DNA of 64,000 nt from VRUE01 sp963716245 (GCA_963716245.1 OY970300.1:124001-188000), one strand, 5' to 3'. Shown: positions 14,907-25,325, numbered from the stretch's first letter. Translations and numbers: made by a program. Notes: generated from the sequence alone by a model not told the origin.

Positions 14907-16259
14907 TCAGGGAGCGGCGAAGCGGCGCAGCGAGAGCCGGGCGATCGCGGCGTAGGCAACCGTGAGCAGGGCTAGGTGGAGGAGCGGCACGCCGATCTCC
15001 GGCCCGGCGGGATCGAGCGCGGCGCCGATCGCCTCCAGGGCGGGCTTGAACGGGAAGAGCGCGGTGAGGATGCGGATGCCCTCGTGGACGGCGCCGCCCA
15101 CCGCGCCGGAGGGGATCAGGGAGAGCAGCGCGATCGGCAGCGTAAGCATGAAGGCGAGCAGCGAGACGGCCCGCACCTCGCGCGCCGCGGCTCCCAGCGC
15201 CGCCCCGGCCGCGCCGAACGCAGCCCCCGCGGCGAGGATCGAAACCAGCCATACGGCGAACCTGTCCCAGGCGAGGCCGACGAAGGGCTGAACGCCGGCC
15301 AGCATCAGGAGCGTCACCGCCAGACCGACGGCGACCCCGAGCCCGACCTTCTCGGCGAGCAGGGCGGACTCCGAGACGAGCCCGCGGGTGAGGCGTGGGA
15401 AGGCGTTCTCCTCCCGCTCCAGCGCGAGCGAGCCGGCGACCAGCAGGACGGTCACGAAGGCCAGCGTCAGGCTGGCGGCGACGGCGATCGCGAAGACCTC
15501 GAGCGGCGGGGTCGGCTCGCTGACCACCTGCTTGTCGACCACGATCGGCTGGGCGAGCCGGTCGATCAGCGGCCCGGCGACGTCGAGGTTGTCGCGGGCG
15601 AGGCTCGCGAACCGGATGACCCTGTCGAGCGACGCCCTCAGCGGACCGGGAGGCAGCGCCGGCCGGATCGCCCGCAGGATGCCGGCGCTCGTGCGCAGGC
15701 CGAGGATCTGGACCGGCTGCCCGAGCACGTCGAAGCTGCCGCCGTCGACTATGAGCCCGAGGTAGCGACCGCCTTCGGCCGCGATGCGCCGCGCCGCCAG
15801 GAGGTTCGCCTGGCCGAGCAGCGAGTCGATCCGGTCGTTGACGAGCTGGGCCTTGACCGGATCCTCCTCGTTGACGATCACCTCGACTTCCGGCGTCTGC
15901 GGATTCAGGGTGGCGAGGGAGTTGAGCCGATCGACCAGGTCGGCCGGGAGGATCAGGGCGGCGAGCACGTCGCCGGAGCGCACTTCCTCGATCGCCTCCT
16001 CGCGGCTCGACACGCGGACGCACTCGACGGCGCCGCAGACTCGGTCGTCCACGCCGATCGGGGGCAGGCGCGTGCCGCCGACGGCGATCCGCGCCTCCTG
16101 CGGCACTTCGTTGAGGAAGGCGACGCGGGGCTCGTCCGGGTCGCGGGAGATCGCGAAGCCGACGAGCAGCGCGATCAGCACCGGGTAGGCGACCAGGAGG
16201 ACCGCCTGCAGGGGCGAGCGCCGCAGGATCTGCAGGTCCTTGAGCAGTAGCCAGCGCAC
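14907..16259 (-). CDS. ABC-2 type transporter permease (NatB/YhgE-like)
   Basis: A 450-aa ABC-2 family permease. An N-terminal span (about residues 17-37) is followed by a large extracytoplasmic domain of about 220 residues and then a block of five or six spans. The spans include FAIAVAASLTLAFVTVLLVAG, VGLGVAVGLAVTLLMLAGV, AAFGAAGAALGAAA and the C-terminal LLHLALLTVAYAAIARL. This one-plus-five layout with a big loop is that of ABC-2 exporters. The GTG start lies 2 bases after the stop of the ATPase gene, so the two form one exporter. The substrate is unknown. Confidence 0.88.
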   Translation of the reverse strand: MRWLLLKDLQILRRSPLQAVLLVAYPVLIALLVGFAISRDPDEPRVAFLNEVPQEARIAVGGTRLPPIGVDDRVCGAVECVRVSSREEAIEEVRSGDVLAALILPADLVDRLNSLATLNPQTPEVEVIVNEEDPVKAQLVNDRIDSLLGQANLLAARRIAAEGGRYLGLIVDGGSFDVLGQPVQILGLRTSAGILRAIRPALPPGPLRASLDRVIRFASLARDNLDVAGPLIDRLAQPIVVDKQVVSEPTPPLEVFAIAVAASLTLAFVTVLLVAGSLALEREENAFPRLTRGLVSESALLAEKVGLGVAVGLAVTLLMLAGVQPFVGLAWDRFAVWLVSILAAGAAFGAAGAALGAAAREVRAVSLLAFMLTLPIALLSLIPSGAVGGAVHEGIRILTALFPFKPALEAIGAALDPAGPEIGVPLLHLALLTVAYAAIARLSLRRFAAP

Positions 16260-16261
16260 CC

Positions 16262-16990
16262 TCAGTGCCCCCGGTGCGCGAGGAAGGCGACGAACGCGGT
16301 CTCGAAGTCGCGGGTGGCCGCCTCGGGCGCCTCGCTGCGCACCGCTGTGCGCAACTCCTCGGCCGTCCCGTCGAAGAGGCCGTCCCCGTCGGCGAGGACG
16401 AGCAGCCGCTGCCCGTAGCGCTCCGCCTCCTGGATGTCGTGGGTCGTGAAGATGACCGTCGTGCCGGTGTCCGCGAGGGCCGAGACGAAGTCCCAGAGCC
16501 GCGCCCGCTGTCGCGGGTCGAGGCCGACGCTGGGCTCGTCGAGGAGCAGCGCCGCCGGCCGCGCGAGCAGCCCGATCGCGATGTTGATCCGCTGCTGGTT
16601 GCCGCCCGAGAGGCGGGCGACGATCTCCGCCCGGCGCTCACCAAGCCCGGTCAGGTCGAGCATCTCCTCGACCGACGCGCGCGGGTCGGGGTGTCCCTCC
16701 AGCCGCGCGAACAGCAGCAGGTTCTCCTCGACGCTCAGCCGGCGGTAGACCCCGGCCTGCTGCGGCACCCAGCCGACCTTGCCGTTCGGCGAGCGGACCT
16801 CGCCCCCGTCCGGCCGCACGATCCCCGCCAGGATCGAGAGCAGCGTCGTCTTCCCCGCCCCGTTCGGCCCGATCACGGCCACCAGCTCACCGGCATCCGC
16901 GACGAGGTCGACGCCCTTCAGCGCCTCACGCTCCCCATACCGCTTGACCAGCTTTCGAGCCTCGATCGAAGCCGCCGCAGTCCCCGCCAT
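16262..16990 (-). CDS. ABC transporter ATP-binding protein
   Basis: A 242-aa nucleotide-binding subunit of the drug/sodium exporter type (NatA/CcmA-like). Walker A is GPNGAGKTTL, the Q-loop lies in VGWVPQQAGVY, the signature reads LSGGNQQRINIA and Walker B is ALLLDEPSVGLD, followed by the H-loop TTHDIQEAE. The signature has GNQQR rather than the common GQQQR, which is acceptable. The ATG at 16990 is chosen because the conserved fold begins there; longer readings run into the repeat in the promoter region. It is cotranscribed with the ABC-2 permease and is not part of the MCE system further right. Confidence 0.93.
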   Translation of the reverse strand: MAGTAAASIEARKLVKRYGEREALKGVDLVADAGELVAVIGPNGAGKTTLLSILAGIVRPDGGEVRSPNGKVGWVPQQAGVYRRLSVEENLLLFARLEGHPDPRASVEEMLDLTGLGERRAEIVARLSGGNQQRINIAIGLLARPAALLLDEPSVGLDPRQRARLWDFVSALADTGTTVIFTTHDIQEAERYGQRLLVLADGDGLFDGTAEELRTAVRSEAPEAATRDFETAFVAFLAHRGH

Positions 16991-17017
16991 GGCCGGGAAC
17001 GGTACTGCCGCTCGAGA

Positions 17018-17101
17018 GGAGGGATTGGATATCCCCCGAACGGGCGGATACTCAGAGCGAGCGAAGCGAGCGAGTCCGGGCGGGGGATATCCAATCCCTC
17101 C
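17018..17101. repeat. Perfect 21-bp inverted repeat in the divergent ABC/hemB promoter region
   Basis: GGAGGGATTGGATATCCCCCG at 17018-17038 (21 bases, written here only to mark the arm) and its exact complement at 17081-17101 enclose 42 bases. The interior contains GAGCGAAGCGAG, with the GCGAAGC mini-hairpin also present in element E1. The right arm ends 3 bases before the hemB -10 box, so folding could affect transcription of both flanking genes. It may be a third, diverged member of the E1/E2 group, but it has no alignable core. Confidence 0.8.
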
Positions 17102-17104
17102 CCC

Positions 17105-17110
17105 TAGAAT
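17105..17110 (+). promoter_or_regulatory. -10 box of the hemB operon
   Basis: TAGAAT (one mismatch to TATAAT) is followed by 8 bases and the hemB ATG, fitting a leaderless or nearly leaderless transcript. It lies just after the right arm of a perfect inverted repeat. Confidence 0.5.
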
Positions 17111-17118
17111 CGGTCCCA

Positions 17119-18087
17119 ATGCCGTTCCCCGCCACCCGATTGCGCCGCATGCGGCGCACGGAAGCACTTCGCAGCCTGGTCCGCGAGACCGAGCTGTCGC
17201 CGGCGCACCTGATCCAGCCCGCCTTCGTCGTCGCCGGCGAGGGCGTGCGCGAGGAGGTCCCGTCGATGCCCGGCATCGAGCGCTTCTCGATCTCCGAGCT
17301 GGTCGCCGAGGCGACCGACGTGGCCGCGGCGGGGATCGGCGCGCTGCTGCTCTTCGGCATCCCGGCCGAAAAGGACGAGACCGGCTCGGGTGCCTACGAC
17401 GACGAGGGGATCGTCCAGATGGCGGTGCGGGCCCTGAAGGAGGCGCATCCCGACCTCGTCGTAATCACCGACGTCTGCATGTGCGAGTACACGTCGCACG
17501 GCCACTGCGGCTTCCTCCGCGACGGCGAGGTCGACAACGACGTGACGGTCGAGCTGCTCGCCAAAACGGCGATCTCCCACGCCGAGGCCGGCGCCGACGC
17601 GGTCGCCCCGAGCGACATGATGGACGGGCGGATCGGCGCGATCCGCCACCAGCTCGACGAGGAGGGCCATCCCGGCGTCCCGATCGTCGCCTACAGCGCC
17701 AAGTACGCATCCGCCTTCTACGGGCCGTTTCGCGACGCCGCCGAGTCGACCCCAGCCTCGGGCGACCGCCGCGGCTACCAGCTCGACCCCGCCAACGCCG
17801 CCGAGGCGGTCCGCGAGGCGAAGCTCGACCTCGAGGAGGGCGCCGACGTCCTGATGGTCAAGCCCGCCACGCCCTACCTCGACGTCGTCCGCCGCGTCAA
17901 GGACGAGACCGGCGCGCCGGTCGCCGCCTACCAAGTCTCCGGCGAGTACTCGATGCTGAAGGCCGCCGCCGCGAACGGCTGGATCGACGAGCGCGCCGCG
18001 GTGCTCGAGACGCTGACCTCGATCCGCCGCGCCGGCGCCGACGCGATCGTCACCTACTACGCGAAGGAGGCGGCCGGATGGCTATGA
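17119..18087 (+). CDS. hemB: Delta-aminolevulinic acid dehydratase (porphobilinogen synthase)
   Basis: A 322-aa enzyme that condenses two 5-aminolevulinate molecules into porphobilinogen in heme synthesis. The start matches the family (RLRRMRRTEALRSLVRET, LIQPAFVV). A cysteine-rich metal site is present in DVCMCEYTSHGHCG, implying the zinc-dependent type. The two Schiff-base lysines lie in YSAKYASAFYGPFRDA and LMVKPATPYLD. It is the first gene of a heme block, followed after 13 bases by the siroheme-decarboxylase-like gene and then hemL. Confidence 0.97.
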   Translation: MPFPATRLRRMRRTEALRSLVRETELSPAHLIQPAFVVAGEGVREEVPSMPGIERFSISELVAEATDVAAAGIGALLLFGIPAEKDETGSGAYDDEGIVQMAVRALKEAHPDLVVITDVCMCEYTSHGHCGFLRDGEVDNDVTVELLAKTAISHAEAGADAVAPSDMMDGRIGAIRHQLDEEGHPGVPIVAYSAKYASAFYGPFRDAAESTPASGDRRGYQLDPANAAEAVREAKLDLEEGADVLMVKPATPYLDVVRRVKDETGAPVAAYQVSGEYSMLKAAAANGWIDERAAVLETLTSIRRAGADAIVTYYAKEAAGWL

Positions 18088-18100
18088 GCGGGGGCGTCTT

Positions 18101-19175
18101 ATGTCCGTGAAGGTCCCACAGTCCAAGGCGCGCTCCCGCAGGGACGGCGCCGCGATTCCGCTCGACGAGACCGACAAGCGGCTGATGAACCTGCTCCAGT
18201 CGAGCTTCCCGCTCGACCCCGAGCCGTTCGCCCTGGTCGCCTCCGAGGCCGAGCTCGAGCTCGACGACATGCTCGCCCGCACCCAGCGCCTGCTCGACGG
18301 CCGGATCATCCGCGAGATCACGCCGATCTTCGACACGCGGGCGCTCGGCTACGAGTCGATGCTGGTCGCCGCGAAAGTCGACGGCGAGCACCCGCAGCGC
18401 GCCGCCGCGGCGGTCAACGCCCACCCGGGCGTCTCGCACAACTACCTGCGCACCCATGACTTCAACCTCTGGTTCACGATCGCCGTCCCGCCGGACTCGG
18501 AGCTGGGCATGGAAGGGACGCTGGACGCCCTGATGCGCGAGACCGGCGCCGAGTCGATGCGCCAGCTGCCGACCCTGACCCTGTTCAAGATCAACATGAA
18601 CCTGGAGATGGAGAAGGGGACCGACGCGCTCGCCGCGGCGGTCGAGGCGGCACCGCCGCGCGAGCTGGAGCCGCAGCCCTACGACGAGCGCGACGTGGCG
18701 ACGATCCGCGCCCTGCAGGGGCCGATGGCCGCGGTCGAGCGCCCCTACGACGAGGCCGCCGCCGAGCTCGGCGTCTCCACCGACGACCTCCTGGAGCAGC
18801 TGCGCGGCATGGTCGACCGCAAGCTGCTGCGGCGCGTCGCCGCGATCCTCTACCACCGCCGGGCCGGCTTCTCGGCCAACGGCATGGGCGTCTGGAAGGT
18901 GCCCGAGGAGGAGATCCACACGACCGGCCGCCGCATGGCCGCCTTCCGCGGGATCTCGCACTGCTACCAGCGGCCGACCTACGAGGACTGGCCATACAGC
19001 GTCTTCACGATGGCGCACGGCCGCTCCAAGGAGGAGTGCGACGCGATCCTCGACTCGATCGCCGCCGAGTGCGGGATGGGCCCTGACGATCGCGCCACCC
19101 TCTACTCCTCGACCGAGTACAAGAAGATCCGCCTGCACTACTTCACCGACGACTACCGGCGCTGGGAGGAAGGGC

Positions 19176-19183
<8 letters not shown>
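18101..19183 (+). CDS. Double siroheme-decarboxylase-like / AsnC-family protein (AhbA-AhbB type)
   Basis: A 360-aa protein made of two copies of an Lrp/AsnC-like module. The first is a winged helix (ETDKRLMNLLQSSFPL, about residues 24-40) with an AsnC-like ferredoxin domain containing NYLRTHDFNLWFTI. The second is another HTH (about 232-275) and a domain containing SHCYQRPTYEDWPYSVFTM. These features match the siroheme decarboxylase subunits AhbA/AhbB and NirDLGH. Its place between hemB and hemL supports a heme link. Either an enzyme or a heme-responsive regulator is possible. The spacing to hemB is 13 bases and its end overlaps the inferred hemL start. Confidence 0.75.
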
Positions 19184-20449
<1,266 letters not shown>

Positions 20450-20453
<4 letters not shown>

Positions 20454-20824
20454 GTGCCCTGGACGAGCTCGCCGCCCAGCTGCGCGGCGAGGCGACGCCG
20501 ATCTCCTCGCATGTGGTCGAGCCGTCCGCCGCCCAGGCGTTCGCGCCCCCGGGGGAGCACGGCTTCACGATCGAGGCGGTCCGCGAGGGCTACCTGCTCC
20601 ACTACGGCGAGCCGCGCCTGCTCGCCGGCCACGACCGGGACCTCGCCCTGCTCGCCGGCGACTACCTCTACGCCCTGGGCATCGAGCGCCTGGCGGCGCT
20701 GGGAGACGTGCGGGCGGTCGGCATCCTCGCCGAGCTGATCAGCCGCTGCGCCCAGCTCCACGCCGAGGACCGCGCGGACGAGGTGCCCGCGCTGTGGCAA
20801 TCGGCCATCGAGAAGATCACCTGA
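20450..20824 (+). CDS. Conserved hypothetical protein behind hemL
   Basis: A 124-aa, soluble-looking, largely helical protein that I do not recognise. It contains GFTIEAVREGYLLHYGEPRLL and a central helical segment around DLALLAGDYLYALGIERLAALGD, and is rich in Ala, Leu and Glu. The TTG start overlaps the hemL stop by 4 bases (TTGA), so it is very likely translated from the same mRNA. Its 3' end overlaps the convergent secreted-protein gene by 8 bases. A role near heme synthesis is only suggested by position. Confidence 0.65.
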
Positions 20825-21593
20825 CCTCGCAGTCGCGGATCAGCGTCGTCTCGACCTTCCGTCCGCCGTCGAACGTGAACGTGCCCTGCGCGAACGGGTA
20901 GACGGCGCCGGGGAAGCCGGCGGGGGCCGCACAGCCGGCGCTGACATAGCTGTGCCGCTGACCTTTGTAGGTGTAGGTGCGCCTCAGGCGCATCTCGAAG
21001 TGGGTCACGTAGGCCCATTTCTGCGCCGGCTTCGGCAGCGTGGTGCGGATCAGCGTGCCGAAGGTCCCCTTGCGCCGGATGATCTTGAAGGTCAGCACGA
21101 AAGCCGACGGCGGCCGGGTCCCGTAGACCTGGGCGAGGATCCGTCGCTTGCCGCCCGTTGGTTTCGCGTTGAAGGCGAGCAGCGGCCCTGTGAACGTGAA
21201 GGGCGCCTGGTTGGTGAGGTGGACGCGGACCTGGACGTGACCGCTGCCGACGATCGCGCCACCGCAGATTCGCCGCGCGGCCGCGATCGTCGTCGGCTGG
21301 ATTTCGCGAATCCGGCAGGTCGGCAGGCCCCGGGAGAACAGCCTCCCCTCACGGTTGATCGCGATTTCGATCTCGCGCAGCTGCGGCGGCGGCTCGGTCC
21401 CGTCCGCGGATTTGATCGTGCTTTCCACGCTGACGGCGACGGGAGCGACGCCGACGCGCGGCAGCTTGCGCGGGTGGATGCCGCCGTCGAAGGAGACGAC
21501 CACGTTGCCTTCCTGCTCCACCTCGGCCCGCGCGGCCACGGCCGCGCCCAGCGCCACGAGGAGGGCGATCGCGATGAGGCGAGTCGACCTCAA
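20817..21593 (-). CDS. Secreted four-cysteine paralog family protein, copy 1
   Basis: A 258-aa exported protein with a signal peptide (residues 1-23, cleavage after AARA) and a beta-rich body; I do not recognise the family. The body has VVVSFDGGIHPRKLP, then SADGTEPPPQLREIEIAI and cysteines in LPTC and RRIC. A FNAK segment lies in the middle, then YTYKGQRHSYVSAGC and a final Cys in IRDCEVR. The same layout occurs in four other genes at 33210, 34034, 47129 and 48056. The four shared cysteines suggest two disulfides outside the cell. This copy lies 3' of a small secreted protein and an MMPL gene on the same strand, and may be in their operon. Confidence 0.8.
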   Translation of the reverse strand: MRSTRLIAIALLVALGAAVAARAEVEQEGNVVVSFDGGIHPRKLPRVGVAPVAVSVESTIKSADGTEPPPQLREIEIAINREGRLFSRGLPTCRIREIQPTTIAAARRICGGAIVGSGHVQVRVHLTNQAPFTFTGPLLAFNAKPTGGKRRILAQVYGTRPPSAFVLTFKIIRRKGTFGTLIRTTLPKPAQKWAYVTHFEMRLRRTYTYKGQRHSYVSAGCAAPAGFPGAVYPFAQGTFTFDGGRKVETTLIRDCEVR

Positions 21594-21594
21594 C

Positions 21595-22098
21595 CTAGAG
21601 GAACTTCGAGGAGTCGATCCGGCAATGGTCGAAGCCGAAGCTGATCACCGTGTTGTTGGCGCGGTTGTTGTTGCGGTTCAGCTGCACCGCGTACTTCTGC
21701 GCCTGGAAGCGGTTCTTGGCCTTCAGCGCCTGGCCTATCTTCTGCAGGTAGACCTTCTCCTGCTTCAGGTAGCCGATCCATTTTTCGAGCTTCGCGGCAT
21801 CGGCGCCCGGCTTCGGCAGAGCGGCGATCTGCCTGACCGTCTTGCCCAGCGCCGTCGCGGCGCGGAGGAAGCGTTTGCCGGCCGGGACCAGGGCGTCCCT
21901 CTGAACCTGCTCTTTGACTCCCTCGAGGATGCGTGCGTTGGCTTCCGTGTTGGCCTTGCAGATCGGCTCGACCTGGGCGACGTATTCGTCGCGGGTCGGC
22001 TCTTCCACCGCCGCCGCGACCGGTACGGCGACGAGCAGCGCCAGCGCCAGCGCCAGGCTCAGCTTGAACGAAGTCGACTTCCCTCCACGGCTTCCCAC
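21595..22098 (-). CDS. Small secreted helical protein of unknown function
   Basis: A 167-aa exported protein with an N-terminal signal (KLSLALALALLVAVPVAAA, about residues 12-30). The body is helical, beginning TRDEYVAQVEPICKANTEAN and ending FGFDHCRIDSSKFL. It has two cysteines that could pair. I do not know a function. The GTG start at 22098 follows GGAGGG by 9 bases. Its stop lies next to the ATG of the secreted paralog (1-base gap), so the two are translated together. It lies between that paralog and the MMPL gene. Confidence 0.75.
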   Translation of the reverse strand: MGSRGGKSTSFKLSLALALALLVAVPVAAAVEEPTRDEYVAQVEPICKANTEANARILEGVKEQVQRDALVPAGKRFLRAATALGKTVRQIAALPKPGADAAKLEKWIGYLKQEKVYLQKIGQALKAKNRFQAQKYAVQLNRNNNRANNTVISFGFDHCRIDSSKFL

Positions 22099-22216
22099 TT
22101 GGATGCACCCTCCTGTCTATGACGAACGGTCGGCGGCGCCCACGCGGGCGTCGGTCCGCTTCCCCTGCACGAAACCCCGATGAAAAATACACAGGTTCAT
22201 ATGAAGCCTCGATTTA

Positions 22217-25200
22217 CTAACCCGCCCGGGAGCCGTGAAGATCGATCTCGGGCAGGCTCCTCTCCAGCCAGCGCGGCAGCCACCAGACCCGGTCGCCCGC
22301 GAGCAGCATCAGGGCGGGCAGCAGGACGATCCGGATGACCGTCGCGTCGAGCAGGACGGCGACGGTGAGGCCGATGCCGAGCTGGCTCACCGTCGCGATC
22401 GGCGCCCCGGCGAAGGCGACGAACACGGCGGTCATGATCGCGGCGGCGCCGGTGATCACGCTGGCGGTGCGCTCCAGGCCGAAGGCGATCGCCTCCTCGT
22501 TGGAGGCGCCGTTCTCGTAGTGCTCGCGCATCCGCATCAGCAGGAAGACCGCGTAGTCGATCGAGAGGCCGAAGATGATCCCGAAGATCCCCGCGGCCCC
22601 GATCGCGTCCACGTAGGTGCGCCCGCCGAGCGGCCAGCCCTCGGGCACCTCGAAGAGCAGCGTGAGCACGCCGAAGGCGACGGCGACGGTGACCAGGTTC
22701 AGCGCGACGGCGATCGCCGCCAGCGGGATCGCGCGCAGGATCATGACGAGGATCAGGAAGGTGGCGAACGCGATCGTCCCGATCACGATCGGGATCCGCT
22801 CCGAGATCGTGTCCGTGTAGTCGATCAGCTCGGCCGCTCCGCCGGTGACGCCGGTCGTCGCGTCCGCCTCCCGCCCGAGCGCCTCGGCGTCGTCCTTGAG
22901 CCGCCGGTTGAGCGCGATCGATCCCGGCGTGTTGAACGTGTAGCGGGGGATGACCACCATCTGGGCCGCCTGGCCGCCGTTCGGCAGGTCGACGATCTCG
23001 GAGACTTTCTTGCGCTGCTCCTCGGGGGCGCCGTCGAGGGTCGAAAGCACGAAGTAGCCCGAGTCGAAGATCCCCGGCGACGAGCGGCGCAGCTGGTCGA
23101 CCTGGCGCTCGAAGCGGCCGGCGCTGACCTCGACCCGGACGTTCGCGCGGCGCAGCCCGGTCTGCAGCGGCCGCGAGCGCTCGAACCCTTCGGCCAGCCG
23201 CTGTTCGAGCGTGTCGGCACCGCCGCGCAGCTGCGCCAGCCCTTCGACCAGCCGGGCGGTGCCGCCACGGAGCCGTTCCAGCCCCTCCGGCAGGCCGCCC
23301 GCGGCGTTCGCCAACCGCCCGGCGCCTTTGCTCAGCCGGGCGCCGCCGTCGGCCAGCCGAGCCTGCCCTTTGCGCAGCCTCGAGGAGAGGTTGTCGACCC
23401 GCTGCGCGTCGTTGCGCGCGATCGCCAGGCTTTCGACGAGCCGCTCGGCTTCGCGCACCTCGGTCGCGAGGCTGGGGTCGCTCGCCGCCCGCTCTTCGAG
23501 GTCGGCGCGCAGCTGCCGCGCCTGCTCGAGCGCACGGTCGCGCACGCGGCTGAGCAGTTCGCCCGCGTTCCCTTCCAGCGAGAGCGCTCCCAGCTGGGCC
23601 TGACGCTGCCCTTCGGCCAGCTTCTTCGAGCCGGCCGCCAGGCGGTCGAGGGCGCCGACCGCCTGCTGCGCTCCGGAGGCCGCGCGCTCGAGGCCCCCTT
23701 CGATCTGTTCGGCTCCCGCCCCGGCGCGTCCGGAGCCGGTGGCGAGCAGGCCCGCGCCGTAGCTCGCCTTCTCGAGCCCCGAGCGCAGCTGCCCGACGCC
23801 GTCCGCGGCGCTGCCGAGGCGCTCGCCCAGCTTCTTCAGCTGCTCGGGGTTGGCCTCGCCGCGACCGGCCAGCAGATCCCTGCCGCTTTCCTGCAGCGGC
23901 TCGACCCGGCGCTTGATCTGGCCGGGGCCGATCACCGCCTGCACGCCCCTGTCGGCGGCGATCCGCCGCTGCCAGCGCGACAGCGCCGCGAGCCTCTTCT
24001 CGTCGGTTATCTGCCCCTGCTCGGCGACCGCGACCAGCACGAACGGGGCGTCCCAGCCGGGCCCGACGGCGCGCGCGATCCGCTCCGCGTCCTGACGGGC
24101 CGGATTCGACGTGGGCAGCTGCTTGGCGCTCGGCGGCCCGGTCTTCAGCGCCAGGACCGGCGCCGCGAGGAGCAGGACGATCGCGCCGATCAGGACGACC
24201 GCCAGGATCGGCCGTTTCAGCGCCGCGCCCACCATCGCCATCACCCGGTTGCCGTCCGTGTCCCCGCCGAGGCGCCAGCGGTTGACGTTGTGACCGACGA
24301 CGACGAGCAGCGCCGGCCCGACCAGCGCGGCGACCAGGACGCTGATCCCGGTGACGACGATCGCGGTCCCCGCCAGCGAGATCAGCAGCTTCCCCGGCAT
24401 CACGGCGAGCGTCACCAGCATCGCCAGGAAGAGGGTCGAGCCCGCGAAGGCGGTCGTGCGGCCCGCGGTGTGGCGCGTCATCCGCGCCGCCTCCAGGGGC
24501 GCGGCGCCCGCTTCGAGCTCCTCGCGGAAGCGGGAGACCATCAGCAGGGCGTAGTCCACCCCCAGCGCCAGTCCCATCATCGCGCAGACGGTCAGGGCGA
24601 AGGCGTCGATCGCGATCCAGTCGGCGGCGATCGAGAGGACCCCGCGCGAGGCCGTCACCGTGACCGCGCCGAAGGCGAGTGGGATCGCGGCCGCGACCGG
24701 CGAGCGGAAGACGAGCAGCAGGACGATCAGCAGGAACGGGATCGCGATCAGCTCCGCCCGCTCGGTCGAGTGGATCGACTCCTCCTGGATCGCCCGCGAG
24801 AGACTGGCGAAGCCGGTCTGCGTCGCCGTGACCGGCGCCGAGATCCGCTCCTCCAGCGTCTGCTCGAGATAGGGGACCTTGTCCTCGACCGCGTCCTCGG
24901 CGCTGACGTGGAAGTCGGTGACGATCAGGGCTTTGCGAGGGCTGGGCCGCAGGCGCTCGACGCTGCCGCGGTCCCAGGGCGAGAGAGTCGAGACCGCCGG
25001 GTCCGACGAGCGCAGGGCGCGGATCAGCTCCGGCCCCTGCTCGTCCAGCTGCGCGGGGGGCCCCTGGAGCAGGATCACGAACGGGGCGGTGTCGCCGAAG
25101 TGCTCCTCGAGGAGCGAGTTGCCGCGCGAGGACTCGGTGCCGGGGATGCTCAGCGAGCTGGGCCGGAGCTTGTCCTCGACGCCCTGGCCGAGGATGGCGA

Positions 25201-25309
25201 GGAAGACGATCGCCGCGAAGGCGGCCGCCAGCATGGCGCGCGGGCGCCGCAGCGACAGGGGCGTATGCCGCCCCCGCTCGTCCCCACCCGAAGCAGCCAC
25301 CGTAGACAC
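22217..25309 (-). CDS. MMPL/RND-family transporter with a long heptad-rich extracytoplasmic domain
   Basis: A 1030-aa MMPL-type exporter, the family that moves lipids and envelope precursors in mycobacteria. TM1 is at about residues 28-48. The first six-span block contains GLALGVDYALLMVSRFREEL, and the second contains IFGIIFGLSIDYAVFLLMRMREHYENGASNEEAI; both carry the family Asp-Tyr motif. The second extracytoplasmic domain (roughly 480-740) is unusual: it has repeated GxxxLxxG-like heptads (GAGAEQIEGGLERAASGAQQ, RLSKGAGRLANAAGGLPEGL) as in YhgE/Pip proteins. The GTG start is 10 bases after a TATACA box (25320-25325). A close relative lies at 34844-38158. Confidence 0.92.
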   Translation of the reverse strand: MSTVAASGGDERGRHTPLSLRRPRAMLAAAFAAIVFLAILGQGVEDKLRPSSLSIPGTESSRGNSLLEEHFGDTAPFVILLQGPPAQLDEQGPELIRALRSSDPAVSTLSPWDRGSVERLRPSPRKALIVTDFHVSAEDAVEDKVPYLEQTLEERISAPVTATQTGFASLSRAIQEESIHSTERAELIAIPFLLIVLLLVFRSPVAAAIPLAFGAVTVTASRGVLSIAADWIAIDAFALTVCAMMGLALGVDYALLMVSRFREELEAGAAPLEAARMTRHTAGRTTAFAGSTLFLAMLVTLAVMPGKLLISLAGTAIVVTGISVLVAALVGPALLVVVGHNVNRWRLGGDTDGNRVMAMVGAALKRPILAVVLIGAIVLLLAAPVLALKTGPPSAKQLPTSNPARQDAERIARAVGPGWDAPFVLVAVAEQGQITDEKRLAALSRWQRRIAADRGVQAVIGPGQIKRRVEPLQESGRDLLAGRGEANPEQLKKLGERLGSAADGVGQLRSGLEKASYGAGLLATGSGRAGAGAEQIEGGLERAASGAQQAVGALDRLAAGSKKLAEGQRQAQLGALSLEGNAGELLSRVRDRALEQARQLRADLEERAASDPSLATEVREAERLVESLAIARNDAQRVDNLSSRLRKGQARLADGGARLSKGAGRLANAAGGLPEGLERLRGGTARLVEGLAQLRGGADTLEQRLAEGFERSRPLQTGLRRANVRVEVSAGRFERQVDQLRRSSPGIFDSGYFVLSTLDGAPEEQRKKVSEIVDLPNGGQAAQMVVIPRYTFNTPGSIALNRRLKDDAEALGREADATTGVTGGAAELIDYTDTISERIPIVIGTIAFATFLILVMILRAIPLAAIAVALNLVTVAVAFGVLTLLFEVPEGWPLGGRTYVDAIGAAGIFGIIFGLSIDYAVFLLMRMREHYENGASNEEAIAFGLERTASVITGAAAIMTAVFVAFAGAPIATVSQLGIGLTVAVLLDATVIRIVLLPALMLLAGDRVWWLPRWLERSLPEIDLHGSRAG

Positions 25310-25319
25310 GGGAGTCCTT

Positions 25320-25325
25320 TGTATA
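25320..25325 (-). promoter_or_regulatory. -10 box for the leftward MMPL operon
   Basis: Read on the minus strand, TATACA stands 10 bases before the GTG start of the MMPL gene, with AAGGA in between. This would drive MMPL, the small secreted protein and the four-cysteine paralog leftward. Confidence 0.4.

Noticed and set aside
14907..16990. The ABC transporter as the energy module of the MCE system
   Set aside because: The permease is an ABC-2 exporter with a large loop, not a YrbE/MlaE fold, and the genes are 21 kb away from the MCE operon.
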